Source: Sphingomonas sp. UNC305MFCol5.2
Lineage (GTDB): Bacteria; Pseudomonadota; Alphaproteobacteria; Sphingomonadales; Sphingomonadaceae
NCBI RefSeq assembly: GCF_000712135.1
Contig: NZ_JOOE01000001.1
Coordinates: 682,001 to 746,000 of the forward strand
Direction of reading: 5' to 3'
DNA length: 64,000 nucleotides
This document shows positions 26,715 to 34,238 of this stretch, in pieces (position 1 is the stretch's first letter; each line of letters opens with the position of its first letter). A model generated the notes under the pieces. The model did not search any database. It worked only from the letters and a program-made list of their open reading frames with translations, and had not been told where the DNA came from. Both the position numbers and the translations under genes were made by a program.

Positions 26715-28147
26715 AGCGCCTGACGATCCTCGCCGCGGGCCTGCTTTCGGCTTGCGCGGTCGGCCCGAACTATGAGCGTCCCGCAACGCCGCCGACCGCG
26801 GCGGGGGCGTTCGTCGATCCCGGCGTGACAAAGGTCTCGACGAGTGCCGTCGAGGGCGAATGGTGGCATCTGTTCCGCGATCCGGTGCTCGACCGCCTCG
26901 TGGTCGACGCGCTGGCGCACAATACCGACATCCGCGTAGCGGCGGCCAATCTGCGCCGCGCCCGCGCCTTGCTGTCGGAAGCGCGCAACCAGCGGCTGCC
27001 GACCACCGATCTCAGCGCCCGCTACACGCGCCAGCGCCAGGGCGGAAACGCAGTCAACTTCCCCGGCGTGCAGAGCAGCGAATTCGACTTCTTCCAGGTC
27101 GGGCTCGACGCGGGCTATCAGGTCGATCTGTTCGGCCAGGTATCACGCTCGATCGAGGCGGCGCGGGGCGATCTGGCCGCGGCGCAGGCCGGGCTCGACG
27201 CCGCGCGCATCGCCATCGCCGCCGAAACCGCGCGCACCTATGCCCAGGCATGCAGCTTCGCCGCGCAAGCCGCGGTGGCGCGCGAGACGGTGCAGCTTCA
27301 GGACCAGACGCTCAGCCTCACCCGGCGCCTGCTCGAGGCCGGGCGCGGTACCCAGCGCGATGTCGATCAGGCGCTGGTGCTCTCCGAAAGCGCGCGCTCG
27401 CAGGTTCCGCAGTTCGAGGCCGAACGCCGCGCCGCGCTCTATGCGCTTGCCACCCTCACCGGCCGTCCGCCGGCCGAGACCGATGCCGCCGCGGCGCAAT
27501 GCACCGTGCCGCCGCAGGTCAGCGGGCTGATCCCGGTCGGCGACGGTGCCGCTTTGCTCGCCCGTCGTCCCGATGTTCGTCAGGCCGAACGCACCCTCGC
27601 CGCCGACACCGCCCGGGTCGGCGTCGCGACCGCCGCGCTCTATCCGTCGATCCGCCTGCTCGGCTCGGTCACGCTCGGCGCGCAGAATATCGGCGACGTC
27701 GCCAAGTCCGACTCGTTCGGCTTCTCGCTCGGGCCGCTGATCAGCTGGAGCTTCCCCAATATGGGGCAGGCACGCAGCCGCCTGCGCCAGGCCGAAGCGA
27801 CTTCGGAAGGCTCGCTCGCGACGTTCGACGGCACCGTGCTCACCGCGCTGCGCGAGGTCGAGCAGGCGCTCGCGCGCTATTCGGGCGAGATCGAGCGCAA
27901 TGTCGCGCTCCGCCGCGCCGAGACCGCTGCGAGCAACGCCGCCCGCATCGCCGGGTTGCGCTTCACCGCAGGCCGCGACACTTTGCTCCAGCGCATCGAT
28001 GCCGAGCGCGACCGGGCGACCGCCCGCGCCTCGCTGGCGCAATCGAACGCCGCGCTGGCCGAGGCACAGGTCGCCTTGTTCAACGCACTCGGCGGCGGCT
28101 GGGAGACGGCACCGCAGCCGGCGCGGCGCGAGCCTGTCGCCAACTAG
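26711..28147 (+). CDS. outer-membrane efflux channel lipoprotein, NodT/OprN family
   Basis: A 478-residue TolC-like factor beginning MKRLTILAAGLLSACAVGPNYERP, which gives a lipobox LLSAC and the family's conserved VGPNYxRP. The body is mostly helical coiled coil with the internal duplication of this family (LLARRPDVRQAERTL and LRFTAGRDTLLQRIDAERD are characteristic). The start overlaps the transporter stop by four bases. It completes the RND pump operon. Confidence 0.95.
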   Translation: MKRLTILAAGLLSACAVGPNYERPATPPTAAGAFVDPGVTKVSTSAVEGEWWHLFRDPVLDRLVVDALAHNTDIRVAAANLRRARALLSEARNQRLPTTDLSARYTRQRQGGNAVNFPGVQSSEFDFFQVGLDAGYQVDLFGQVSRSIEAARGDLAAAQAGLDAARIAIAAETARTYAQACSFAAQAAVARETVQLQDQTLSLTRRLLEAGRGTQRDVDQALVLSESARSQVPQFEAERRAALYALATLTGRPPAETDAAAAQCTVPPQVSGLIPVGDGAALLARRPDVRQAERTLAADTARVGVATAALYPSIRLLGSVTLGAQNIGDVAKSDSFGFSLGPLISWSFPNMGQARSRLRQAEATSEGSLATFDGTVLTALREVEQALARYSGEIERNVALRRAETAASNAARIAGLRFTAGRDTLLQRIDAERDRATARASLAQSNAALAEAQVALFNALGGGWETAPQPARREPVAN

Positions 28148-28308
28148 TTCCAGTTGGGCGTCATGGCCGCCGCACCGTGATCGCGGTGCCGTCACGCGCG
28201 AGGCCAGTCATTGCTGCAATGCGGCGATCCGCAGAATCCCGGCATTGAAGCGTTAACCTTGTCTCGCTAACAACGCGGGCGGGGATCTTTGCGGGTGGGT
28301 ATGGCGCG

Positions 28309-28530
28309 GTGGTCGAGTTCTTTATCTTCATTTACGCGATGCTGGCGATGTTCGTGCTCTTCGCGATGCAACGCAACCGGCGTGAGCAGCGGCCGAATTC
28401 CCAGATGGTGACGATGGTCGGCTGGGGCCTGTTCTCGCTATCCTCCACGCTCGCGATCCTGATGGGCGCGGTCGCCCTCGCGGTGGCATTGGGGCTCCAG
28501 ATGCAGCTGCCCGCCGCCCCGCTCTTCTAG
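28309..28530 (+). CDS. small two-helix membrane protein of unknown function
   Basis: A 73-residue protein with a GTG start and two hydrophobic segments (about residues 3-20 and 36-64) joined by a basic loop (RNRREQRPNS). It ends five bases before the gamma-carbonic anhydrase start, suggesting a shared transcript. The start is not certain, since ATG codons occur within the first helix. No family recognised. Confidence 0.55.
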   Translation: MVEFFIFIYAMLAMFVLFAMQRNRREQRPNSQMVTMVGWGLFSLSSTLAILMGAVALAVALGLQMQLPAAPLF

Positions 28531-28535
28531 GGGCG

Positions 28536-29060
28536 ATGCCCCTCTACGGAATCGGCGGCCTCCAGCCACGAATCGCTCCCGATGCCTGGGTCGCGCCGAG
28601 CGCCGACCTGATCGGAGACGTACAGCTCGCCGAACTGGCCAGCGTCTGGTTCGGCGCCGTGATCCGTGCCGACAACACCCCGATCCTGATCGGGGCGCGG
28701 ACCAACGTTCAGGATGGCGCGGTGCTGCATTCGGATCCCGGCGCGCCATGCACTTTGGGCGAGGACGTTACTGTCGGCCATCACGCGATCCTCCACGGCT
28801 GCACGATCGGCAACCGCACGCTGATCGGCATGGGTGCCACGATCCTCAATCGCGCCGTCATCGGTGAGGACTGCCTGGTCGGCGCCGGCGCACTCATAAC
28901 CGAAGGCAAGACCTTCCCACCGGGCCATCTGATCGTCGGTTCGCCCGCCAGAGCGACCCGCCCCCTCGACGACATGCAGAAGGCGATGCTCAAAGCCTCG
29001 GCGGCGCTCTACGCGGCAAAGCAGCGCGATTATGCGCAGGGTCTTCGCCGAGTCGACTGA
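28536..29060 (+). CDS. gamma-carbonic anhydrase family protein
   Basis: A 174-residue left-handed beta-helix protein built from hexapeptide repeats. The three zinc ligands expected for gamma-carbonic anhydrases are present as H65 (VLHSDPG), H82 and H87 (GHHAILHGC). It is of the short YrdA/PaaY type, which often shows thioesterase or weak anhydrase activity rather than strong CO2 hydration. The ATG lies five bases after the small membrane-protein gene. Confidence 0.92.
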   Translation: MPLYGIGGLQPRIAPDAWVAPSADLIGDVQLAELASVWFGAVIRADNTPILIGARTNVQDGAVLHSDPGAPCTLGEDVTVGHHAILHGCTIGNRTLIGMGATILNRAVIGEDCLVGAGALITEGKTFPPGHLIVGSPARATRPLDDMQKAMLKASAALYAAKQRDYAQGLRRVD

Positions 29061-29144
29061 TCCCGTCCCCGACCGCCCGGCCATGCCGTAGCGTCGCCGA
29101 CGGTGGGATAGACAGGCATTCGAGTTGCGCTACAAAACTGGTCC

Positions 29145-30086
29145 ATGGCCCTTCCCCCGCTGTTCGATCGCCTCCGGCTTCCCGTCATAGGCTCGCCGCT
29201 TTTCATCATCTCGGTGCCCGATCTGGTGATCGCGCAGTGCAAGGCGGGGATCGTCGGTTCGTTCCCCGCGCTCAACGCGCGCCCGCAGAGCCTGCTCGAC
29301 GAATGGCTGCACCGCATCACCGAGGAGCTTGCCGCATGGGACCGCGCCAATCCCGACGCGCCCTCCGCTCCTTTCGCCGTCAACCAGATCGTCCATCGCT
29401 CGAACGACCGGCTGGAGGCCGATCTCCACACCTGCGCCAAATGGAAAGTCCCAATCGTCATCACTTCGCTGGGAGCGCGGCCCGAGCTCAACGATGCGGT
29501 CCATGGCTGGGGCGGAATCACGCTCCACGACGTCATCGATGACCGGTTCGCGCACAAGGCCATCGAGAAGGGCGCCGACGGGCTGATCCTCGTCGCCACC
29601 GGCGCGGGCGGCCACGCAGGCGTGCTCAATCCCTTCGCCTTCGTCCAGGAAGTCCGCGAATGGTTCGACGGACCGCTGATCCTGTCGGGCGCGATCGCCA
29701 CCGGCCGTGCGGTGCTGGCCGCGCAGGTGATGGGGGCCGACCTTGCCTATATCGGCTCGCCTTTCATCGCCACCGACGAAGCCAATGCCATCGATGCGTA
29801 CAAGCAGGGCATCGTCGAGGGCCGGGCGGCCGACATCGTCTATTCCAACCTCTTCACCGGCGTGCACGGCAACTATCTGCGCAGTTCGATCGTCGCGGCG
29901 GGACTTGATCCCGACAAGCTTCCCGAGAGCGATCCAACCGCGATGAACTTCGGTGGCGCCAAGGCGTGGAAGGAGATCTGGGGATCGGGCCAGGGGATCG
30001 GCGCAGTGACCGCGGTGGAATCCGCCGCGGTCAAGATCGAGCGGCTGAAGACGGAGTACGCGGCGGCCAAGGCGGCGCTTCGCTGA
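29145..30086 (+). CDS. nitronate monooxygenase family protein
   Basis: A 313-residue FMN-dependent TIM-barrel enzyme that oxidises toxic alkyl nitronates such as propionate 3-nitronate. Features include GSPLFIISVPDLVIAQCKAG near the N terminus, the flavin-binding ATGAGGHAG and LSGAIATGRAVLAAQVMGAD. The first stretch fits class II-like 2-nitropropane dioxygenases. It is followed by a dispersed palindromic repeat. Its preferred substrate is unknown. Confidence 0.9.
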   Translation: MALPPLFDRLRLPVIGSPLFIISVPDLVIAQCKAGIVGSFPALNARPQSLLDEWLHRITEELAAWDRANPDAPSAPFAVNQIVHRSNDRLEADLHTCAKWKVPIVITSLGARPELNDAVHGWGGITLHDVIDDRFAHKAIEKGADGLILVATGAGGHAGVLNPFAFVQEVREWFDGPLILSGAIATGRAVLAAQVMGADLAYIGSPFIATDEANAIDAYKQGIVEGRAADIVYSNLFTGVHGNYLRSSIVAAGLDPDKLPESDPTAMNFGGAKAWKEIWGSGQGIGAVTAVESAAVKIERLKTEYAAAKAALR

Positions 30087-30104
30087 TCTGGGTTCGCTGA
30101 ACGC

Positions 30105-30177
30105 GCTCCTGCGAAAGCAGGAGCCTAGGGCGGCAAGCGACTCGCCCGCAACTCTGGGCTCCTGCTTTCGCAGGAGC
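30105..30177. repeat. REP-like palindromic element, copy 2 (CTCCTGC-GAAA-GCAGGAG)
   Basis: GCTCCTGCGAAAGCAGGAGCC followed about 25 bp later by the inverse CTGGGCTCCTGCTTTCGCAGGAGC. It closely matches the element at 16593-16670, including the spacer motif AAGCGAC and ACTCTGGG. It lies between the stops of convergent nitronate monooxygenase and rcdA-like genes. Confidence 0.75.
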
Positions 30178-30198
30178 ACGCGGTGCTCTGCAATTGCT

Positions 30199-30657
30199 TT
30201 AAAAGGAAGCCGATAGTCTCTCGAGCATCCGGCGCGCGGGGCTCGCATCCGCGGCCGGTTCGTCGAGCGAGGCGTCGAGTCGCGCGACGCGGCGATGCAA
30301 TTCGATACTGGTCGCGATGATCGCACGCGCCTGTGCCGGCATCGTCTCCAGGATGGCGGCATCGGTCTCGGGCGCCTCGCCCAGCCGCCGCGACGGCGAC
30401 AGGGCTTCGACCGGCGTGAGCTCGCCCGCCTCGACCGCACGCTGCGTCAGCAGCCAGGCGATAATGTGCATCAGCCGCGTCGTCACCTTGAGCGACTCGC
30501 ACGAGAAGGTGACGCGGCTCAATGCTTCGAGCGAGTCGCGCTCGGCGCGCCCCAGCACATCGAAATAGGCGCGCGCCTCATCCGCCAGCAGCATCGCCTC
30601 GACATAGAGTGAGTCGACCAGCTTGCGATGGATCGTCGAGGTTGCCTGCGGCGTCAT
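30199..30657 (-). CDS. RcdA-like protein (DUF1465), cell-cycle proteolysis adaptor
   Basis: A 152-residue all-helical protein of the DUF1465 family, whose studied member is Caulobacter RcdA. RcdA helps ClpXP degrade the cell-cycle regulator CtrA through CpdR and PopA. Recognisable stretches are LVDSLYVEAMLLADEARAYF and ESLKVTTRLMHIIAWLLTQR. A Ser/Thr-poor, acidic tail follows. It lies beside two DUF465 genes, an association seen around rcdA in related bacteria. Family assignment is good; the role in this organism is inferred. Confidence 0.82.
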   Translation of the reverse strand: MTPQATSTIHRKLVDSLYVEAMLLADEARAYFDVLGRAERDSLEALSRVTFSCESLKVTTRLMHIIAWLLTQRAVEAGELTPVEALSPSRRLGEAPETDAAILETMPAQARAIIATSIELHRRVARLDASLDEPAADASPARRMLERLSASF

Positions 30658-30731
30658 CCCGCATGGAGTGCCATAATGGGCGCAACAGTTGAATGCTTAA
30701 TATTGCGGCACTTGGTCCCGGCGCGGGAGGC

Positions 30732-30929
30732 TCAGGCGATGATGTCGGGAACCAGCTGATCTTCGAGCTGCGTGATCTCGTCGCGCAGCCGCAGCTTGCG
30801 CTTTTTCAGCCGGGCGAGTTGGAGTTGGTCGGCCGAGCCGGTGCCGCGCAGCGCGTCGATCGCCATGTCGAGGTCGCGATGCTCGGTGCGTAGCGCCTCG
30901 AGCCGCCGCCGGGTCTCGCTCTCGTCCAT
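30732..30929 (-). CDS. DUF465 (YdcH-like) small coiled-coil protein
   Basis: A 65-residue, highly charged helical protein starting MDESETRRRLEALRTEHRDL and ending with LKKRKLRLRDEITQLEDQL. The LKKxKLxLKDE pattern marks the DUF465/YdcH family. ATG 30929 removes a spurious upstream extension. It is divergent from a second DUF465 gene at 31099. Family function is unknown. Confidence 0.85.
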   Translation of the reverse strand: MDESETRRRLEALRTEHRDLDMAIDALRGTGSADQLQLARLKKRKLRLRDEITQLEDQLVPDIIA

Positions 30930-31098
30930 TCCCGCCCCCCTTTTTACGCATACGCGCCGCACCGGATCGCGAAAGCTCGCCACGAACCATCGCGCCTTTT
31001 CCGCAAGCTGTCGATTGCGCTCAATAGGGGGGGCGACAAGCGGCTGCAAAGGTGATTTATTGGTTGACCCCGGCGCCAATCGAAGGAGGAACGCTTCC

Positions 31099-31251
31099 AT
31101 GCAGAACGCGCATTTCGCGGCACTCAACGCCAAGCATTCGACACTGGATCAACGGATCGCCGTCGAGTCGCAGCGGCCGCTTCCCGATCAGATGCTGATC
31201 GCGGAATTGAAGAAACGGAAGTTGCGCGTCAAGGAGGAGCTCAGCCGCTAA
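31099..31251 (+). CDS. DUF465 (YdcH-like) very small protein
   Basis: A 50-residue protein (MQNAHFAALNAKHSTLDQRI ... IAELKKRKLRVKEELSR) with a strong GAAGGAGGA ribosome-binding site nine bases before ATG 31099. It carries the same LKKRKLxxKEE family core as its divergent neighbour. The region just downstream folds into a large hairpin. Being so short it is easily missed, but the ribosome site and family core make it convincing. Confidence 0.85.
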   Translation: MQNAHFAALNAKHSTLDQRIAVESQRPLPDQMLIAELKKRKLRVKEELSR

Positions 31252-31262
31252 CGCGGAGACGC

Positions 31263-31311
31263 GATATCTTGTCGGGGAGCTGTGGCCTCGGGGCCGCGTC
31301 TCCCCGATATC
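31263..31311. other. large GC-rich stem-loop after DUF465 gene
   Basis: GATATC-(TTGT)-CGGGGAG pairs with CTCCCCGATATC as a 12-bp stem with a bulge, and the apex holds GGCC-TCGG-GGCC. It begins 11 bp after the DUF465 stop and lies before a convergent PilZ gene. It could be a bidirectional terminator or a stable 3' RNA structure; there is no T-tract. Confidence 0.45.
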
Positions 31312-31371
31312 GAGCATGATACGCTGGGCAACGCGTCAGATACACGGAGATATCGCAGTCGGAATCACGCC

Positions 31372-31749
31372 TCAGCGGCGCGTTATGATCGGTTTGGCGA
31401 ATTGCCGACTTTGTGTGCCCTTGCCCACCGGCTTGCGCGCCAGCATCGGATCGATCTCGATGTCGAAGGCGACGCCGACACGGCCGTCGGTCGCCCAGGC
31501 GATCCGGCCCTTCACCCAGCCCACGCCGCGCACTTCGATCTCGACCGGCGTACCGGCTTCGACGGGGGCCGCATATTCGGCCATCAGACCACCGGACGAG
31601 AGATTGCGCACGCGCGCCTGCACGACCTTGTCGTCGCCAAAGACGCGGAATTGCGCGGTCAGCAACAGGCTGTCGCGCGAGCCGGTACGCTGGCCGGTGA
31701 AATCATCGGCCGAGAGCGCGTTCACGGTTTCGGTAGAGAATTGGTCCAT
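31372..31749 (-). CDS. single-domain PilZ protein
   Basis: A 125-residue PilZ-domain protein, a class that commonly binds cyclic di-GMP. It shows an N-terminal R-x3-R-like element (RTGSRDSLLL) and RNLSSGGLMAEY, matching the (D/N)-x-S-x2-G signature. The first basic motif is less perfect than canonical RxxxR, so binding is probable, not certain. ATG 31749 is taken as start, though a TTG at 31785 is in frame. Neighbours are DUF465, RcdA-like and DksA genes. Confidence 0.8.
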   Translation of the reverse strand: MDQFSTETVNALSADDFTGQRTGSRDSLLLTAQFRVFGDDKVVQARVRNLSSGGLMAEYAAPVEAGTPVEIEVRGVGWVKGRIAWATDGRVGVAFDIEIDPMLARKPVGKGTQSRQFAKPIITRR

Positions 31750-31858
31750 GGGTGCTGCTCGAACGCCAAAATTGATCTGGCGCAATTAGAGCATCAATCC
31801 CTGACGAAAGCGTAAATTTGAGGGGCGCCGACCAAAAATCGCGCGCCCCTCGAAACCG

Positions 31859-32326
31859 CTATTCGTCGCGCGAAACCTTCTCGTTCCGCTCGTGACGCTC
31901 CTGCGCCTCTACGGTCATGGTCGCAATCGGCCGCGCTTCGAGGCGGGCGAGCGAGATCGGCTCGCCGGTCACTTCGCAATAGCCATACTCGCCTTCGTCG
32001 ATCCGGCGCATCGCCGCATCGATCTTGGCGATCAGCTTGCGCTGACGATCACGGGTGCGCAATTCGATCGACCAATCGGTCTCGCTCGACGCCCGATCGG
32101 TGAGATCGGCTTCGCGCAGCGAGTCGGTCTGGAGCTGGTTGAGCGTGCCCGCGGCCTCGCGATAGATCGCGTCCTTCCAGGCAATAAGCTTCTCGCGGAA
32201 ATATTCCTGCTGCCGCGGATTCATGAAAGGTTCGTCGTTGTGCGGCCGGTATCCGTCGTCACCGTCATTCGCCGCCGGCGGGAAGTGTTTCCCAGGTTCG
32301 TCGGAGCGATCCAATACTGTAGCCAT
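31859..32326 (-). CDS. dksA: DksA family RNA polymerase-binding regulator
   Basis: A 155-residue coiled-coil protein that binds the RNA polymerase secondary channel and acts with ppGpp. NPRQQEYFREKLIAWKDAI starts the coiled coil, and ERASSETD-like residues near the tip (DLTDRASSETDWSIELRTRD) match DksA. The zinc-finger region YGYCEVTGEPISLARLEARP keeps only one of four cysteines, as in other alphaproteobacterial DksA proteins. ATG 32326 follows GGAGAG. A 416-bp intergenic stretch lies upstream. Confidence 0.93.
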   Translation of the reverse strand: MATVLDRSDEPGKHFPPAANDGDDGYRPHNDEPFMNPRQQEYFREKLIAWKDAIYREAAGTLNQLQTDSLREADLTDRASSETDWSIELRTRDRQRKLIAKIDAAMRRIDEGEYGYCEVTGEPISLARLEARPIATMTVEAQERHERNEKVSRDE

Positions 32327-32742
32327 CCCCACTCTCCACACCGGTCACCCAGTGGCCAAGCCGCTGGACGACTGCCTTTTGCCCGGATGCCCTATACTTG
32401 CGCGCGAAGGCATAGACAAGCGCGCTATTATGACAGCCGTTTTGCCTAATCCCCGGTAACTTGGAGGAAATTAGCAACAGCTGAACAACAGTCGCGCGTT
32501 CGGCAAATTTAACCATCTCCATTCACGAGTATGGCGTCGGCGCTCCGGCATTCCGTACCGAAACCGCACATTAACCATAAGCTCTGCGTCGTGACGGTGA
32601 AAAAACGTCCAGGAACACGGTAAACGGCCCTCGACGCGCTTGCGCTTAATAGTTTGTTTTGCGTTTCCTGGTCATTGAGGGCGCACAAGCTGCTGACGGT
32701 CCCGTGGGGAGCGAGCGCCAGCAACAGGAAGAGTGGGACATC
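32327..32742. other. 416-bp intergenic region, no gene seen
   Basis: This gap between divergent dksA and the Ser/Thr-rich protein gene is AT-richer than its surroundings. It must hold both promoters, but I see no clear sigma-70 consensus. A weak inverted pair CCAGGAA/TTCCTGG (32609-32671) spans 49 nt. No open frame of convincing codon use, RNA gene or repeat is visible. Confidence 0.5.
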
Positions 32743-33639
32743 ATGTCGGTTCGCATGGCCTTGGCGAAACTCTGCGCATGTGCCTGTGGCGGCGCAGTCA
32801 TCGGTGGCGGCGGCGTCTATGCCGTAGAGCGCGTGACGCAGCCCAGCGTGGTCAAGCAATATACGGTCGCGAAGAAGCGAGTCGTCCGCAAGGGGCCGGT
32901 CGCCGGCGTCGTGCGCAAAAAGCTCGTTCGCCGCGTGACCACGACCACCACGACTCAGGCAGCGCCTCAAGTCGTCGTCGTGGCGCAAAGCGCGCCCATC
33001 CCCCTTCCCCCGCGTGAAATGCCCGCGGTCGCGGCCGCAAGCAGCGCGGCGGCAGGCGTGGTCGGTGGTTCGGGCGGCTATGGCGGCTTCGGCGGCGGCT
33101 TCTTCGCCGGTGGCTTCTTCGGCAGCTCCGGCAGCAGTTCGGGCAGCAGCAGCGGAATCAACATCGAGATTTCGAGCGGCGGCACGAGCACTTCGTCGGG
33201 GGGCTCGTCCACCTCGACCGGCGGTTCGTCCACCTCGACCGGTGGCTCGTCTACCTCCACCTCCACCGGCGGCTCGTCGACCTCGACGTCCACCGGCGGT
33301 TCGTCCACCTCGACTTCGAGCGGCGTCAGCTCGTCGACCTCATCTTCGACTTCCTCGTCGACCTCTTCGTCCACGTCCTCCTCGACATCGTCGAGCACGT
33401 CGTCGAGCGGCAATTGGAGCACGTCGAGCGGCTGGAGCAATTCGAGCGGCTGGGGCTGCAAATGGGGCAAGCATTGCGGCGGTTCGAGCGGCCATCACGG
33501 CTCGAGCGGTTCGACCGGTTCATCGGGAGGCCCCGAGCCGGTCCCCGCCCCGCCGATGATCCTCCTCTTCGGCGGCGCCGCCGCCGCGCTGGTGGCGCGC
33601 AAGCGTCTGGCCAAGAAGAAGGACGCGGCTGTAGCATAA
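32743..33639 (+). CDS. Ser/Thr/Gly-repeat surface protein with PEP-CTERM-like C terminus
   Basis: A 298-residue protein starting at ATG 32743 after AGGAAGAG. It has an N-terminal hydrophobic stretch with CACACGG, a basic Thr-rich region, and a Gly-rich patch. A long Ser/Thr repeat of units like STSTGGS and SSTSS follows (about residues 150-245). The tail has PEPVPAPP, a hydrophobic helix and RKRLAKKK, the layout of a PEP-CTERM/exosortase sorting signal. Such proteins are often glycosylated and exported with exopolysaccharide. No exosortase is in this window. No known enzymatic domain. Confidence 0.75.
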   Translation: MSVRMALAKLCACACGGAVIGGGGVYAVERVTQPSVVKQYTVAKKRVVRKGPVAGVVRKKLVRRVTTTTTTQAAPQVVVVAQSAPIPLPPREMPAVAAASSAAAGVVGGSGGYGGFGGGFFAGGFFGSSGSSSGSSSGINIEISSGGTSTSSGGSSTSTGGSSTSTGGSSTSTSTGGSSTSTSTGGSSTSTSSGVSSSTSSSTSSSTSSSTSSSTSSSTSSSGNWSTSSGWSNSSGWGCKWGKHCGGSSGHHGSSGSTGSSGGPEPVPAPPMILLFGGAAAALVARKRLAKKKDAAVA

Positions 33640-33678
33640 CCCGTCACCCCCCGCCAGAACGGGCGGGGGTGACGGGTT
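33638..33678. terminator. long GC hairpin between convergent genes
   Basis: AACCCGTCACCCCCCGCC pairs with GGGCGGGGGTGACGGGTT across a five-base loop, nearly perfectly. It overlaps the stop region of the PEP-CTERM-like gene and precedes the convergent host-attachment family gene, so a bidirectional terminator is likely although no T-tract follows. Confidence 0.55.
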
Positions 33679-33691
33679 GGCACCTTGGCCT

Positions 33692-34150
33692 TTACTCCAT
33701 CTTGAGCAGCACTTCCTCGATCTGCGGCACGGTGTGCCCGGTCAGGTCCTTGTCGATCTCCGCCTTCAGCCGGCCGCTCACTTCCTTGTGATAATGCTTG
33801 CGGAGCTCGCCCAGAGTCTTGGGCGGCGCGATGACGATCAGCGATTCGAAATCGTTGTTGAGCGCGCGCTTCTTGAGCAATTCGGCGGTCTCCGCGGCGA
33901 AACGATCCTCTTCGAGTTGGTGGAAATCGACTTCGCCCATGTTCCCCGCGCCCCATTGCGCGCCCGCGGTGCGGGTTCCCATCGATCCGCCAGCCAGGTC
34001 GGTCGCCTGCTCGTTGTGATCGAGATTATGTTTGTCGATGACCTTCTTCTCGACCCGCAGGTTGGGAATGGTGGCATCGCCTTCATTCCTGAGGAACAGC
34101 ATCTTCCGGCCATCCGCGACCACCACGACCGTATCGTGCGGAACCAGCAT
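33692..34150 (-). CDS. host attachment family protein (AtsE-like)
   Basis: A 152-residue cytosolic protein of the Host_attach family (PF10116), named from Agrobacterium AtsE, whose real activity is unknown. It begins [20 protein letters not shown] and contains [20 protein letters not shown] and [11 protein letters not shown], related to the eukaryotic release factor eRF1 / BaeRF fold. ATG 34150 is preceded by GGAGAAG; longer readings run into serS. The name should not be read as evidence of host association here. Confidence 0.85.
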   Translation of the reverse strand: MLVPHDTVVVVADGRKMLFLRNEGDATIPNLRVEKKVIDKHNLDHNEQATDLAGGSMGTRTAGAQWGAGNMGEVDFHQLEEDRFAAETAELLKKRALNNDFESLIVIAPPKTLGELRKHYHKEVSGRLKAEIDKDLTGHTVPQIEEVLLKME

Positions 34151-34238
34151 CGTCTTCTCCTTCGTTTTCGTCGCTTGTCCAACGCAGCCGCGTGGCTCAG
34201 GGTTGCGCAGGCCACCGCGCGCAGCCATACGCCCGGCC

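Noticed and set aside
23433..26831. 1132-codon open frame antisense to the RND transporter gene
   Set aside because: Composition is His/Arg/Asp-rich with no family motif. It is a by-product of GC-rich third codon positions in the real gene, whose RND motifs are unambiguous.
33180..33410. Possible CRISPR or tandem-repeat array
   Set aside because: The repeats are short codon-level units encoding Ser/Thr/Gly within one open frame. There are no spacers or cas genes.
33692..34150. Host-attachment protein as a sign of plant or animal association
   Set aside because: The family name comes from one Agrobacterium member of uncertain function; the domain is widespread in free-living bacteria.
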